A stretch of 64,000 nt of DNA from Raphanus sativus (lineage: Eukaryota > Streptophyta > Magnoliopsida > Brassicales > Brassicaceae), in contig NC_079516.1 in NCBI RefSeq assembly GCF_000801105.2, positions 1,736,001 through 1,800,000 of the forward strand, written 5' to 3'. This document shows positions 48,627 through 59,257 of the stretch, piece after piece (position 1 is the first letter of the stretch; the number at the start of each line of letters is the position of its first letter). The notes beneath the pieces are model-generated. The model saw only the letters and a list, made by a program, of their open reading frames with translations, was not told the DNA's origin and ran no database searches. Both the position numbers and the translations under genes were made by a program.

Positions 48627-51071
48627 ATGTCTCGTTGCTTCCCATTTCCACCTCCAGGATATGAGAAGAAGATTAGAAACGATGAAGCGGACTCTTTGAT
48701 AAAGGTTACCCTCATAGGATCTACTCTCCTTTGAATTCGTGGTCTTTTCTGGTGTTTCTAAGTTCGTATGTTGTGATTTTGTTGGAGAGTGACTAGTGTA
48801 CTTAGGTTAAAATAGGTACTTAGAAACTGATGAAGGAAACTTACCACGAGACTGTGAGTCTAATGAATATTTTAAGCTAATGGCGGAGGGTGGTGAAAGG
48901 CCAGAGTTCATGAGATTCTTTTGTGTTGTCTCCTAGACTTTCTTTTTCAGAATTTATCTTATAAATGTAACTAAATGCTATATTGAGAATCTTGAATTGA
49001 ATGTTGAAAGACTTGAACAACCTAATACGAGAGAAACCATAAACTCCAATGAATTGGCAAAGATTTTTCAACTTTTTAAAATAAAAGAAGTAGCTTCTGG
49101 TCTGCATTTATCATTCTTATGGATTACATTTTATGGATACTTGACTAACTTAGAATGCTAACGTGCTGACATATAGAAGTGAATATGTGGTTTTGGATGT
49201 TAGATAATATGAATTATTGGTGTAGGGGTTTTGCCTATTTGGCCTGAAGTTTACCCTCAAGTAATATACTACTATTATCACTTGTAGGAATATGAGAATT
49301 CCTAGGAATATTTGCTTGTGTAGCATCTTGAAAAACTACTGGAATTGAAATAAGATATAAGTAAGGAGCTTAAGAATTAGAGTAAAGCTAATAATGTATC
49401 TGACTAGCCTAGGTATGTACTGAAGGTAATTAATACTATGTATGCTTTTTTTTTTTGGCATCACATGCCTTTCTTTTAGATCATCACTTATATATGTGTG
49501 ATCTTTTTTTTCTCCTGGGATTGAAACTGCAGGAAAAGAAAAAGAAAGAAAAGAAGCACAAAAAGGAGAAGAAGGATAAAGAAAAGAAAGAAGGAAAAGA
49601 CAGTAAGGATAAAGACACAAGCAAAGACAAACATAAGGAACGGAAGGAGAAAAAGGAGAAACATAAAGATAGGAAAGACAAAGACCGGAATAAAGAAAAG
49701 AGCACAACTTCGGAGGACAAAAAAGCTGTTGGTGTTCTGCCTAACACAGGGGACAGAGAGAAGCTTGTAGTATCAAACACCTTGCATAGCAATGGTAATG
49801 GAGAGTCTAAGTTTATACAAGACCTGGCGAGAAGGATCAGAGATGAAGAAGAAGCTACAGAGAGTCAAAGTGTGGGAAAGATCAGGAATGATGATGATGA
49901 AAGAAGAATCAATAACACCCATAAAAACTTTGCAATGGAGAAAAGGCCTGAAAATGCGGTTCGTCAAGTATTATCTTGCACTGGTCAGAAAGGAACCGAG
50001 GTCATGTTTAAACCATTGGAGAATAAAAAAGACCAGGCAAAGAAAATGGAAGTAGAAGAAAATAGAGTGATTACGGCTGATACGCCACTGGATAGTGGAG
50101 GGATAGAGAAAAGTGAACCGAAGTACACAACAGATAGAAGTAGTAAAGACAAGAAAGAGGCGGAAACAAAGGCTGATCAGGGCAAACCAAAAGATGTAGA
50201 GGGAGGGACCAAATTAAAAGAGAGAGATGTAGATACTAGGAACTTTAGAGTGCAACAAAACCTTTCAAGGGAGAGCGTCAAAAATCTTACTTCAGGGGGG
50301 ATTCTTGGCAAACGGAAAGATCTTGAGACAAATGGATTCTTGCATGGTGAGTTCTTATCATAACTCTTTGTTTAATAAAACTATATAGTTGGTGGGTTTT
50401 TGCCGTATGTAGCCATGGTATGTCTTCAAGTCCTGACAACTTCTTTGATTTCTCTCTGTATATATATATATAGATATAGTGTTATTGGAAGATCATTTTT
50501 CTGATTTTGTTTTGTGTATATGTTATTTTCTTGTGCCACTATTATTTCTCTTAGCGCCGTTTTTAATTGCTATGCAGAGAATGGATCTAGGCCAAAGAAG
50601 ATACAGAGGCCAGTTGCTTCTCCAGTATCATCCGTGGAAAACGGAAGAAAATTGGAAGCATGCCAAACTCCTCTAAAACCTGTTTCTGCATTGCAAGAAG
50701 CAATGCGTAATCCAGAGGCCAAGGAGCAAAGAGTTAACGGTTTCATCAAGTCTCCAGAACCCAAAAGCCATCCAAAGATAACTTCTGTGAAAGCCAAGGA
50801 AAACGGTGAAGCATCATCAGCGAAAAAGCGACCTCACTCTGACTTAAAGTATTTGGATCAGATACTGAATGTACCAGAAAGGGAGGAATTGCATGAGGTT
50901 GATGAAAGTGAAGAACAAGAGTGGCTTTTTGGTCAGTCTGGTATGAAACTGTCAAAGAAGCCAAAAACAGTTTCTACTATTTCGTCGGATGACTCTCTGC
51001 AAGTCTGGAATCAGTCTCTTAGTATAGAATCTGCTGACATTGTAGCTCTTCCATATGTTGTTCCATTCTAG
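48627..51071 (+). CDS. Lysine-rich (KEKK-repeat) nuclear-type protein, copy B2
   Basis: Exons 48627-48704, 49533-50346 and 50578-51071 give 461 residues, 13 more than B1. The start motif MSRCFPFPPPGYEKK in exon 1 lies 830 bp upstream of the lysine-rich exon and is easily missed. Junctions: ATA AAG|GAA AAG and CAT G|AG AAT. The repeat region carries an extra DSKDK block and VLSCTGQKGTEVMF relative to B1. The C-terminal RPHSDLKYLDQILNVP and EQEWLFGQ segments are conserved in both. Both copies are open throughout. Function unknown; charged, probably disordered, probably nuclear. Confidence 0.83.
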
Positions 51072-51632
51072 TTTGACGAAATTGTAATGTTCACACACTT
51101 CAACCAAGGAGAAAGATCCTCAGATCGCATTGGACTGGCGTCTGATTGGTTTGGCTTCATGAGAAGAGAAAGCTTCCTTACTAAAACAAGTCTCCCTGAT
51201 CCTTGGAAATGAGATTTGAGACATTTGATTCAGTTTTGGTTCTGCTCTGTGTTAATCATCAGATGGGATTAGCAATTGAAGTTGTATATTAGAGAGGATA
51301 TAGCAAAACAGAGGAGGGATCTTCCACTAATACATTACATTTTGTAGACTTTGTTTCCCCTTTTTGTGGGAGTCAAAAACTATTATTCTTGGAATGCAAA
51401 CAATTCTTCATCTTCATTTGTTTACAGAAATGCTTCTTCCTCAAAAGAAAGAATGTCTCTTGAGTTTAATCAGTCAGCAACAGATTGTGACTCTAAAGAT
51501 TGTGTTTCAAATTGATATGCTTTCAAAGTTTGGAGACCTAGAAGCGTGTGTATGATATAAAATAGAAAGGAAAAAACAACAACAAACAAACAAGTGAACA
51601 CTCTCAAATAGGGGAGCTTGAATCTGCCTGCC
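51072..51632. other. Convergent 3' spacer (B2)
   Basis: AT-rich 3' UTR-like sequence between convergent stop codons, matching 27552-28169. Confidence 0.5.
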
Positions 51633-53224
51633 TTACAAGGCAGTTGTTGTAGTATGGATCTTGTCTAGAAACGCCGCTCTTGCTGAACTGTCATTACAAA
51701 ACTGACCCAAAACTGCAATAGTAGCAGTGCTGCTTCCAAACTTCTCAATCCCTCTAGAGATCATACAAGTATGCCCTGCTTCCGCTACTACTATCACATC
51801 CCCACCAACAAGAGGTGATAGCTTCTCAGCTATCTGCCGAGTCATCCTCTCTTGCACTTGAAGCTTGAACCCGTAAAAATGTACAATAGACTTCACGAGT
51901 GAGCTTGCAACAGAGTTTGATCCTTCAGCGCGGTAGTAGCCAACATGAACAACTCCGTAGAAAGGAAGCAGATGATGCTCACACATTGACCAGAAGGGTA
52001 AGTTTAGTTCACAGTGCAGCCTCTTCTTCTCTCTGATCTCGCCATTGAGGTTGACAGAGTTAATAAACCCGTTTAGCTTCATCTCGAGGTTAACGTTTTG
52101 GAAGTTCATCATCCACTTGAGGAAACGAGAGGGTGTAGCAACGAGTTCTTTCCTTGATGGATCTTCTCCTAATGATCTCAGAATGGAGACAACCGCAGAT
52201 ACCATTTCAGGGTCCTCTTCAAGCAAGAGTTTAGACCTAACGCTCGGACACCACTCTTTCACAGAAGCATCACCTTGTGTCTTCATCACGCCTTTAAACT
52301 TCAAGAAACTCAAGAACTCACCCCAAAGATCCGACCTTTCATCATCGAAAACACCTGAACCAGAAGAAACAAGCAGCTTCACAAACCCATCATGGCTTGG
52401 CGACGAGTCTACTACATCCAACAAGCTTGGGAAGTGAATGTGAGAGCACTGCAGAACAACAGCGACGCCGGAAGGTTTGACCCAGTGCTGGAGCGCAGAG
52501 CATATCTCATCAGCCAGACGCTGAGGCTCTTGGAGCCGCTTGGCGAAAACATCCGCCACTCTAGAGAACTTGCTCAGTCCCAAGACGCGCTGCTCCGACG
52601 GGACGTAACCTATGTGGCACCTGACGTGAAAAGGAAGCAAGCAAGACTCGCAGTAAGAGTAATGGTCGAGATCTCGAACTACAACGAGTCCTCCCACTCC
52701 TCCCGCTTGCCCAACTCCTTCGTCTAGCCCTGCTTCTGGAAACAGAGCACTCTGTACATACTCCTTCACTTTTTGCTTATAACCTGAGCCAAAACAAAAA
52801 AAAACAAAACAAGCCATCAGAGATTCCAACTCAACCAAACTATTAAAAGTAACAGAAACTAACATGAACAAAAAAAACAAAAGAAGCCAACTACAAAACA
52901 TAACAACAGAAACTGAAACCAAACATTATCAGTTTAAGTAATAAAACAAAAGGTTTCATTAACAGAAACTAACTCAAGAGCAGTTACTTAGTTCTATTAT
53001 ATACCTCTGGTGCCTTCACGAAGGGCCTTGGCGACGCGGAAAGGAGTCTTTTTGATTCCGTCTCTGTTGACATCTTCGTGAAGACCTTGGAGGAGAAGCT
53101 TGACGGCGTCTTGGATCGCTAGAGTCTCTGGTTGGTGCTCAAAGGGAGGAAGCTCAATGCAGCAGCCGTTTTTCAAACCCATCTCAATGTCCAGATTCAA
53201 AGGCCCTTCGTCTAATGACCCCAT
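51633..53224 (-). CDS. GCH1: GTP cyclohydrolase I, plant two-domain form (complete copy)
   Basis: Two exons on the minus strand, 53224-53005 and 52783-51633, join as AGA G|GT TAT and give 456 residues. The start MGSLDEGPLNLD is chosen over an in-frame ATG 28 codons upstream because family members begin here. The N-domain has CESCLLPFHVRCHIGYVP (about residues 118-135). The C-domain has CEHHLLPFYGVVHVGYY (341 on) and HTCMISRGIE (411 on). Plant GTP cyclohydrolase I is a tandem fusion in which neither domain has a full active site alone: here the first domain has CESC where the second has the zinc-site CEHH. It catalyses GTP to dihydroneopterin triphosphate in cytosolic pterin and folate synthesis. 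Homologue of At3g07270. Confidence 0.96.
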
Positions 53225-53536
53225 CAAAATCACACACCACCACCGGATCCAATCCACAAAATGAAACAAAAAAAAATCACTAATCGAATCGTTGATTTGT
53301 AATAACAAATCTACAAAGAAATTTGAGATTTTTCCAGATGCCCACTAAAATTCAGACGACATCTCGCAATAAAAATGAAAACTTTGAACCCGAATCCGAA
53401 AAAAAAAATCTTTTGTGTTTTGGGTTATGAATGAATCTCCGGGGAAACTAATCGTTTCCTCGGAAATTTGAGAAACGAGGGGTTGCCGTTGATCCAGTAA
53501 TAATGTGGATTGGTAAACATATGGTTCTATAGTTCA
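53225..53536. other. GTP cyclohydrolase I leader/promoter
   Basis: Sequence upstream of the GCH1 start on the minus strand, ending at the Helitron insertion. No clear TATA box was picked out. Confidence 0.4.
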
Positions 53537-54899
53537 TCTATCTTATTAAAGCTGAAGTACAATTTCGGTGTGTTTGGATACTTGGATAAGAGTTTTTAAA
53601 AAATTTGGTATGTTTGGAAACATGGATTGTAGTCTTTTTAAAAAAAATAATTTTGTTTGGAAACAAAGATAGTAGTATTAAACAGAAAAATTAATGGGCT
53701 TAAGTTATTAAGTCCATTATAAAAGAATGATGTCAATATATATATAAAAAATACAATACAAAGACCAATTTGAAATACCAACTCAAATTATGGTTTTTAT
53801 ATTTTATATTAAGTTTTTAAAATATAATATATGTAATTATTTATATGATGATACGTATTAAATACTATTAATTATATGATTACTTATATGATGGTACATA
53901 TAAAATACGATTAATTATATGATGAAATTATACGATATATAATAATGACTAAGGATGGATTTTCAGACATCCATACGGGTTTGGTTCTGATCGGTTTGCG
54001 TTTCCGGTTTTCGGAGTCAAAGATTTCAGTCCTATTAGGATGTTTCTAAAGTTTTGTTTGAGTTTGTTTCGAATCTTTGCGGGTTTGGTTTGAGTTTGGA
54101 TAACCTATTTAAAATATTTTTAAAGTTTTAAGTCACTATATATTTTAAATTTCTCAAAATTTATAAATAAAATAATATATTACCTATAAATTTAAATAAC
54201 ATATGTCAGAATACCTAAGCTTAACATATCAATTGGTTTGATTTAAAATTTTGGATACGAAATCAATAATTATTTTAAGTATTTTTGGTGATTTGAGTAT
54301 ACTTTAACTATTTCAGATATTTGTTTTTGACTATCTATATATATTTTCAAGTATTTTAAACCAATTTAAAAGTATCATTCTTGATGTTTTATATACGTTA
54401 AATATAAAAATAATTAATATATAAGTATATAAATCTATTTTAGATAAATTCAGGTACACGAATACTTAGGTTCGGATCCAATTCGGTTCTCTAACTAACA
54501 AAATTTTGAATAATTCGAATATTTAATCAATTTATGTTCAGGTTTGGTACTATATTTACGGATTGGTATCAGTTATGTTCCTCTGATTCATTTTGCCAAA
54601 CCCTAATAATTACATGAAAAAAAAATATCATCATATTTTTAAAATATATATCCGCGGAGGTGCAGAGTTCAAAGTTTATAATCATTTATTTTAACAACAA
54701 GCCAAATAAATATGTTGATTAAAGAGCGAATAAAACAAAACTAAAGAAATACATAGTTTATCAGAGACACTCTATGTGTCGAATTTATTATAAAGAAAAT
54801 TTTATTAAAATAAATAAATTTAATAATTACAAACAAATAATATATTTTATAAAAGTAAAAAATAATACCCGCGCTTTCGAAGCGCGGGTCAAAATCTAG
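53537..54899 (+). mobile_element. Non-autonomous Helitron
   Basis: The 5' end TCTATCTTATTAAAGCTGAA starts with TC after host A (53536). The 3' end has a perfect 9-bp hairpin (CCCGCGCTT, loop TCG, AAGCGCGGG at 54868-54888), followed 11 bases later by CTAG (54896-54899) and host T (54900). TC start, CTRR end, subterminal GC hairpin and insertion between A and T without duplication are the Helitron hallmarks. The 1.36-kb interior is AT-rich with no Rep/helicase frame. It sits about 310 bp upstream of the GCH1 start codon. Confidence 0.88.
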
Positions 54900-54900
54900 T

Positions 54901-57198
54901 TAATATTATATAGTATAAAGTTGCCACTAAGATATGGCGTATTGGAAAGCGTAATTTTAAGGGAGAAGCAGCTTTTGCGAGTTTTTTACTCGGTTCTGTA
55001 GTTATTCAAAGACGGGGTAAGGCGGCGAAGACTTTTCTCCTGTCTAATCTCTATCTTACCTAACCCTGTTTTGTCCTAATTTTATTTTTTAATACAGTAT
55101 TGTTTACTTAGTGTGGATTAATATCTTATTAGAGAAGTTTTTTCTCACCCAGTGGATTCTAAATTATTAAATTATGTGGGCTTATATTTTGGTGCAAGGT
55201 TGAGGAATGAGTTATTTGCATTTTGTATGAAACTACCGTAAATACTAAATTGAATGTCTTTATAAACTTTTAAAAATAAAATAAATCAATAAAAAAACAT
55301 TAAATCCGAATCTAGTTTCCTTTCGGTCAGATCTCACATTAGATTTTGAATGACGTATGCTAGATCTAAACAGAATGATTAGCAAAAGTCAAAAGGCGAA
55401 AATGCACTCAAAAGTTTTAGTAGTATTTGATACTAGTACTCTTTTTTCTTTTTTTTTTGAACTACGATACTAGTACTCAAGTATATTTCAAAAAGTAAAA
55501 AGAATTGCAACGAACATTTTTAAAGTTACGTTTATTAATATAAACTTCAAACGTGCTATCTACGCAAAGTAAATCTAAAATATTTACTTTTAGGGTGGGT
55601 TAATTTTGTGCATTCTCTGTGAATCTAATTTAAGTGGAAACATTTTTAGCAGTGCTCGGTCCACCGAGAAAGCCATCATGGTGCAGGAAGAAAAACTATA
55701 ACAGAATTTTTTCTTCTTTCTAAAATGGTATAGAGTTAATCGTCTACCTATAATTGCAAAATTATATATGGAGCCAAACAAATTTTTCGAGAAATGGAAC
55801 CAACATGTTTTGGGGAGAAAGATTGCCAAATTCGATAGTGGAAGGGCATTGATGCTGATAGATATAAATGTACATTCCTTTGTAGTGATCAAATGTAACC
55901 AATATGCCATTATGAAATGAAGAAAAGCAGAAAGAGGAAAGTACCTGAGGTATCCATCGTAGAAGGAAGGTTGATTGATGTTTGCACGATCTTGTTCCTA
56001 ATAGGTTTGATATATATAGCGAAAATATTTCTTAACTAATAGTATATAGTAAAACCAACCTTATTGAATGGTCATGAATTTATATTTTGAAACTGGAAAC
56101 AAAAACAGGAAAACTATTTGATTTTGTTGAAATACAGACATAAGAAGTTGGATATAATTTTTTTTAATATATATATCAATGTAAACGTACACTAATTTAT
56201 GATTAGTTTTCACTTTTCATTTACATAGTAAATTAATGATAAATAATCATTTCCGTTTTACTAATAAGAAATCTCTTATATCATTATTTCACATGACATT
56301 AAAAATGATGATATAGTTTCTGGCTAAATATGACATGAATAATTATATTTAATACTAACTTATATTTTTGGTCAACTTTTTCAAAAATATTGTAAGAAAT
56401 TTTACATCATCTTTAAAATAAATCTATTCAAATATAACATATAATATAATAATAGAAATATAATAATATTTATAAATTTCAAAACATTATTTTATTTATA
56501 TTTTTATAATTATAAAATATTATTACTAAATTTGAAATTTCAAAAAAAATTACAACCTTTGAAAAAAAAAAAAAAATTTCAGTCTTACTATCATTAGTTG
56601 CTTTTATATATCTACATTTTTTAAAAAAATGTTTGGTTTTACTTTTTTTGATAATTATACAATTTTTATACAAGTTGATTATTATATTTTAACCAAAATA
56701 AACAGATAAAAATATATCTAAGATTGTATATATGTGTGTGTGTGTATATATATCTATATATTCTTAAATACTATAATTTAGATAAACAAAATTGATGACA
56801 AAAAACAAATTTTAATTGTTTTATCTTAGTTTCATATTCAATTAAATAAAATTTTATATTAAAATATTGGTAAGTGAATAATATATCTAAAATAACAATA
56901 AAATTTTATTTAAAATATAATTTAATTAAAAAAAAAATATTTTTGCACACGATGTAGGAAAATACCTAATTATATTTTATATATAACGAAAAGGCATAAA
57001 TTTTATGCATCTATTTCCATAAAAACTTCTGAAGGATCCAAAACATCTTATACTAACTTAATATTTTGGTTTTCCATTAACTATAGGGTTCATTGGAAAT
57101 GTTTATATTTATTCTGCAGTACAGCCTAGAGCATTTAAACAAAACCAACCCTACGTACTGATACTAAAAATAATTCATACTATTGTCACAATAGAGGC
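54901..57198. other. AT-rich intergenic, no gene seen
   Basis: Long AT-rich spacer. It includes a TG/TA microsatellite at about 56727-56760 and the poly-T scar at 55429-55478. A minus-strand open frame at 55590-55910 has no recognisable motif. Confidence 0.4.
55429..55478 (-). mobile_element. Ultra-short retroposition scar
   Basis: A perfect 13-bp direct repeat GATACTAGTACTC (55429-55441 and 55466-55478) flanks only 24 bases, nearly all T followed by GAACTAC. This looks like a LINE-machinery insertion consisting of little more than the poly-A tail, on the minus strand. Confidence 0.6.
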
Positions 57199-57315
57199 AG
57201 AAGCCTGAACAAAGGAAAGGCACAATGTGGACAAGTCCATTCGTTTTGCAAGGTGTATAACTTAAAACGCCAATTTATCAGAGCTCATTTAAGAAACTTG
57301 TTTTAGTAAAACATT

Positions 57316-57961
57316 CACTACAAGAAAAATGGCTTTTATTAGCGGACGAAAATGCTATCTATCGATACGATAGCGGTTTATGAAGCGTTGCCCGTCATAA
57401 TAGGTCAAACACTTTAGATAACGGTTTTTTGTGATGCTATCTTTGTTCCGCTACGATAACGCTTTTCTATCTGCAATTAAATATTCTTTAATAGCATATA
57501 GTTTTTGTTATTATTTCTATTATAAAAATTAAAAATTTTTTAAAAAAATTAAAAACATAATTAAATTTTAAAATCGTTTATATAATTTTTTTATTAAATA
57601 AAATAATTTATAATTAAACTGGTTTACCATAAAAATATGATTTACAAATTAAAAATATTAAACCAAATAAACCTAAAACCTAAACAAAGATTAAACCTAA
57701 TTACTATCTAAACCTATCCCCCAGCCGCACATCCACCTTCGCCGTCTTCTTCATCTTCTGACCATCCAGCCATGATTAACTAAACCTAAATCTAATCGAC
57801 TCTTCAGCCACCATCTCCATTTTCACAAAGCTTCAGCCACCGTCCATGAACCACCAACAGACCACCGACTTTTGCACCACTGCCGCACCACGCTTAACCG
57901 GAGATGCAGATGCCGCTCTGTCACATCTCCATCTCAGATCTGTAAAAAAACAAAACCAATT

Positions 57962-58057
<96 letters not shown>

Positions 58058-59254
58058 GACCTGTGGTGTGGTGATGAGCGTGACGGTGGGGATGGTGGTG
58101 AAGAACTCGACGGAATCAAAAGAGAGTGGTGGTGACGAACAAAGTGAAGACCGACGGTGGTTATGGGGAAGAGGAGATGGAAATTGAAAAAAGAAAATTG
58201 ATTGAGAGAGATGTGCAGAGAAGAGACCGAAGAAGAAGAAAAAGTGAAAAGAAGAGGAAGGGGTGAATGTCGGAGAGAGAGGAAAGAAAGAGATAAAGGG
58301 AATTAAATTTGGTCTGTTGGATTAATCTAATCCAATGGTGGAAATTGTAATCTGAGTACTTTGATATTATTGGTCCATGACAATTTTTTTGTTAATTGAT
58401 TTTTTTATCTTTGGTAAAATTATAAAAGTATTTATAGTTCTATTTAATTTATATGTTAGACAGTATAAAAATATATATATCGAGCTTTTTATTTTTTTAA
58501 ATATGCAAACTGAAAATATTAAAATCTAAAAGTTATGTTTATGATAGAGGGTTTAAAATTTGGAGAATGAGACTTATAGTTTAATATAAAGATTAAATTT
58601 TAAATTTAAATTTAAGATATGAGGTTATAGTATGAATTATTAGGTTTAAATTTAAGATATGAGGTTAAAGTTTGGATATAAGATCAAATTTTGATTTTAA
58701 ATTTTAGATATGAAGTTATAGTTTGGATATAGTGTATGAAGTTAAAGTTTTTTGAAAAGTTTGAAAATTATAAATTTAATAAGGGTCTGAAGCTTTTTAA
58801 TATTTTGTTACTTTTGCAAGTAAGAGTTAGAAAATAGTTAGGGTTATAAGCTTAAACTAGAGTTTAGATATGGATACATGGTTTAGAGTTTGAAAAGATG
58901 TTAAAGAATTAGGGTTTGAGGTTTGAATTTAAGATTTGAATTAATTATAAATTTTGAAAATATCAAAATTTAAGTTTAAACTTAAGATTTAAGTTTTCAA
59001 ATATTGTAAAGATTATTAGTATATTAGTGTTTAAATTTTTTTTAGAGTATATGGTTCAAAAGTTTGTTTAGGGTTTAGGGATTCAAAAATACATTATTAT
59101 AGCATTTATTATTTTATATGCTATTAAATGTACGCTACCGTAGCGTTTTCAATTAGGTCTAAACGCTATCTAAAATTAACGGATATATCAACCATAGCAG
59201 AAAGCGAAAAAACGCTATCATGGTATGTTATTAAAACGCATTTTTCTTGTAGTG
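57316..59254. mobile_element. Non-autonomous CACTA (En/Spm) element with ATT target duplication
   Basis: Both ends are CACTACAAGAAAAATG, a 16-bp perfect terminal inverted repeat, flanked by ATT at 57313-57315 and 59255-59257 (the 3-bp duplication CACTA transposases make). Subterminal regions carry many GATAGCG/CGCTATC words in both orientations (57340-57480 and 59100-59235), the usual transposase-binding repeats. The 1.94-kb interior has no transposase. It contains a long GA microsatellite and a short Pro/His/Arg frame (57846-58187) that is probably not a gene, plus TTTAAGATATGAGGTTA-type repeats near 58610-58740. Confidence 0.92.
57964..58055. repeat. (GA)n microsatellite inside the CACTA element
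   Basis: About 90 bases of almost uninterrupted GA repeat with one GG interruption. It makes Arg-Glu or Ser-Leu runs in every frame and explains the open frames at 57846-58187 and 57934-58119. Confidence 0.95.
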
Positions 59255-59257
59255 ATT

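Larger units (their letters stand above)
42204..52038. repeat. Block B2: diverged paralogue of 19489-28584
   Basis: Parallel gene order to B1, ending where B1 runs into the gap (CTCTGATC at 52031-52038). B2 is less damaged: its PPR gene keeps nearly full length and its GTP cyclohydrolase I is complete. Confidence 0.93.

Noticed and set aside
52045..52727. Plus-strand frames opposite GTP cyclohydrolase I
   Set aside because: Antisense shadows of a well-supported enzyme gene.
55590..55910. 106-codon minus-strand frame
   Set aside because: No motif, AT-rich, no splice partner recognised.
57846..58187. Arg-Glu repeat protein
   Set aside because: Generated by the GA microsatellite inside a non-autonomous CACTA element; all three frames and the opposite strand are open across the repeat.
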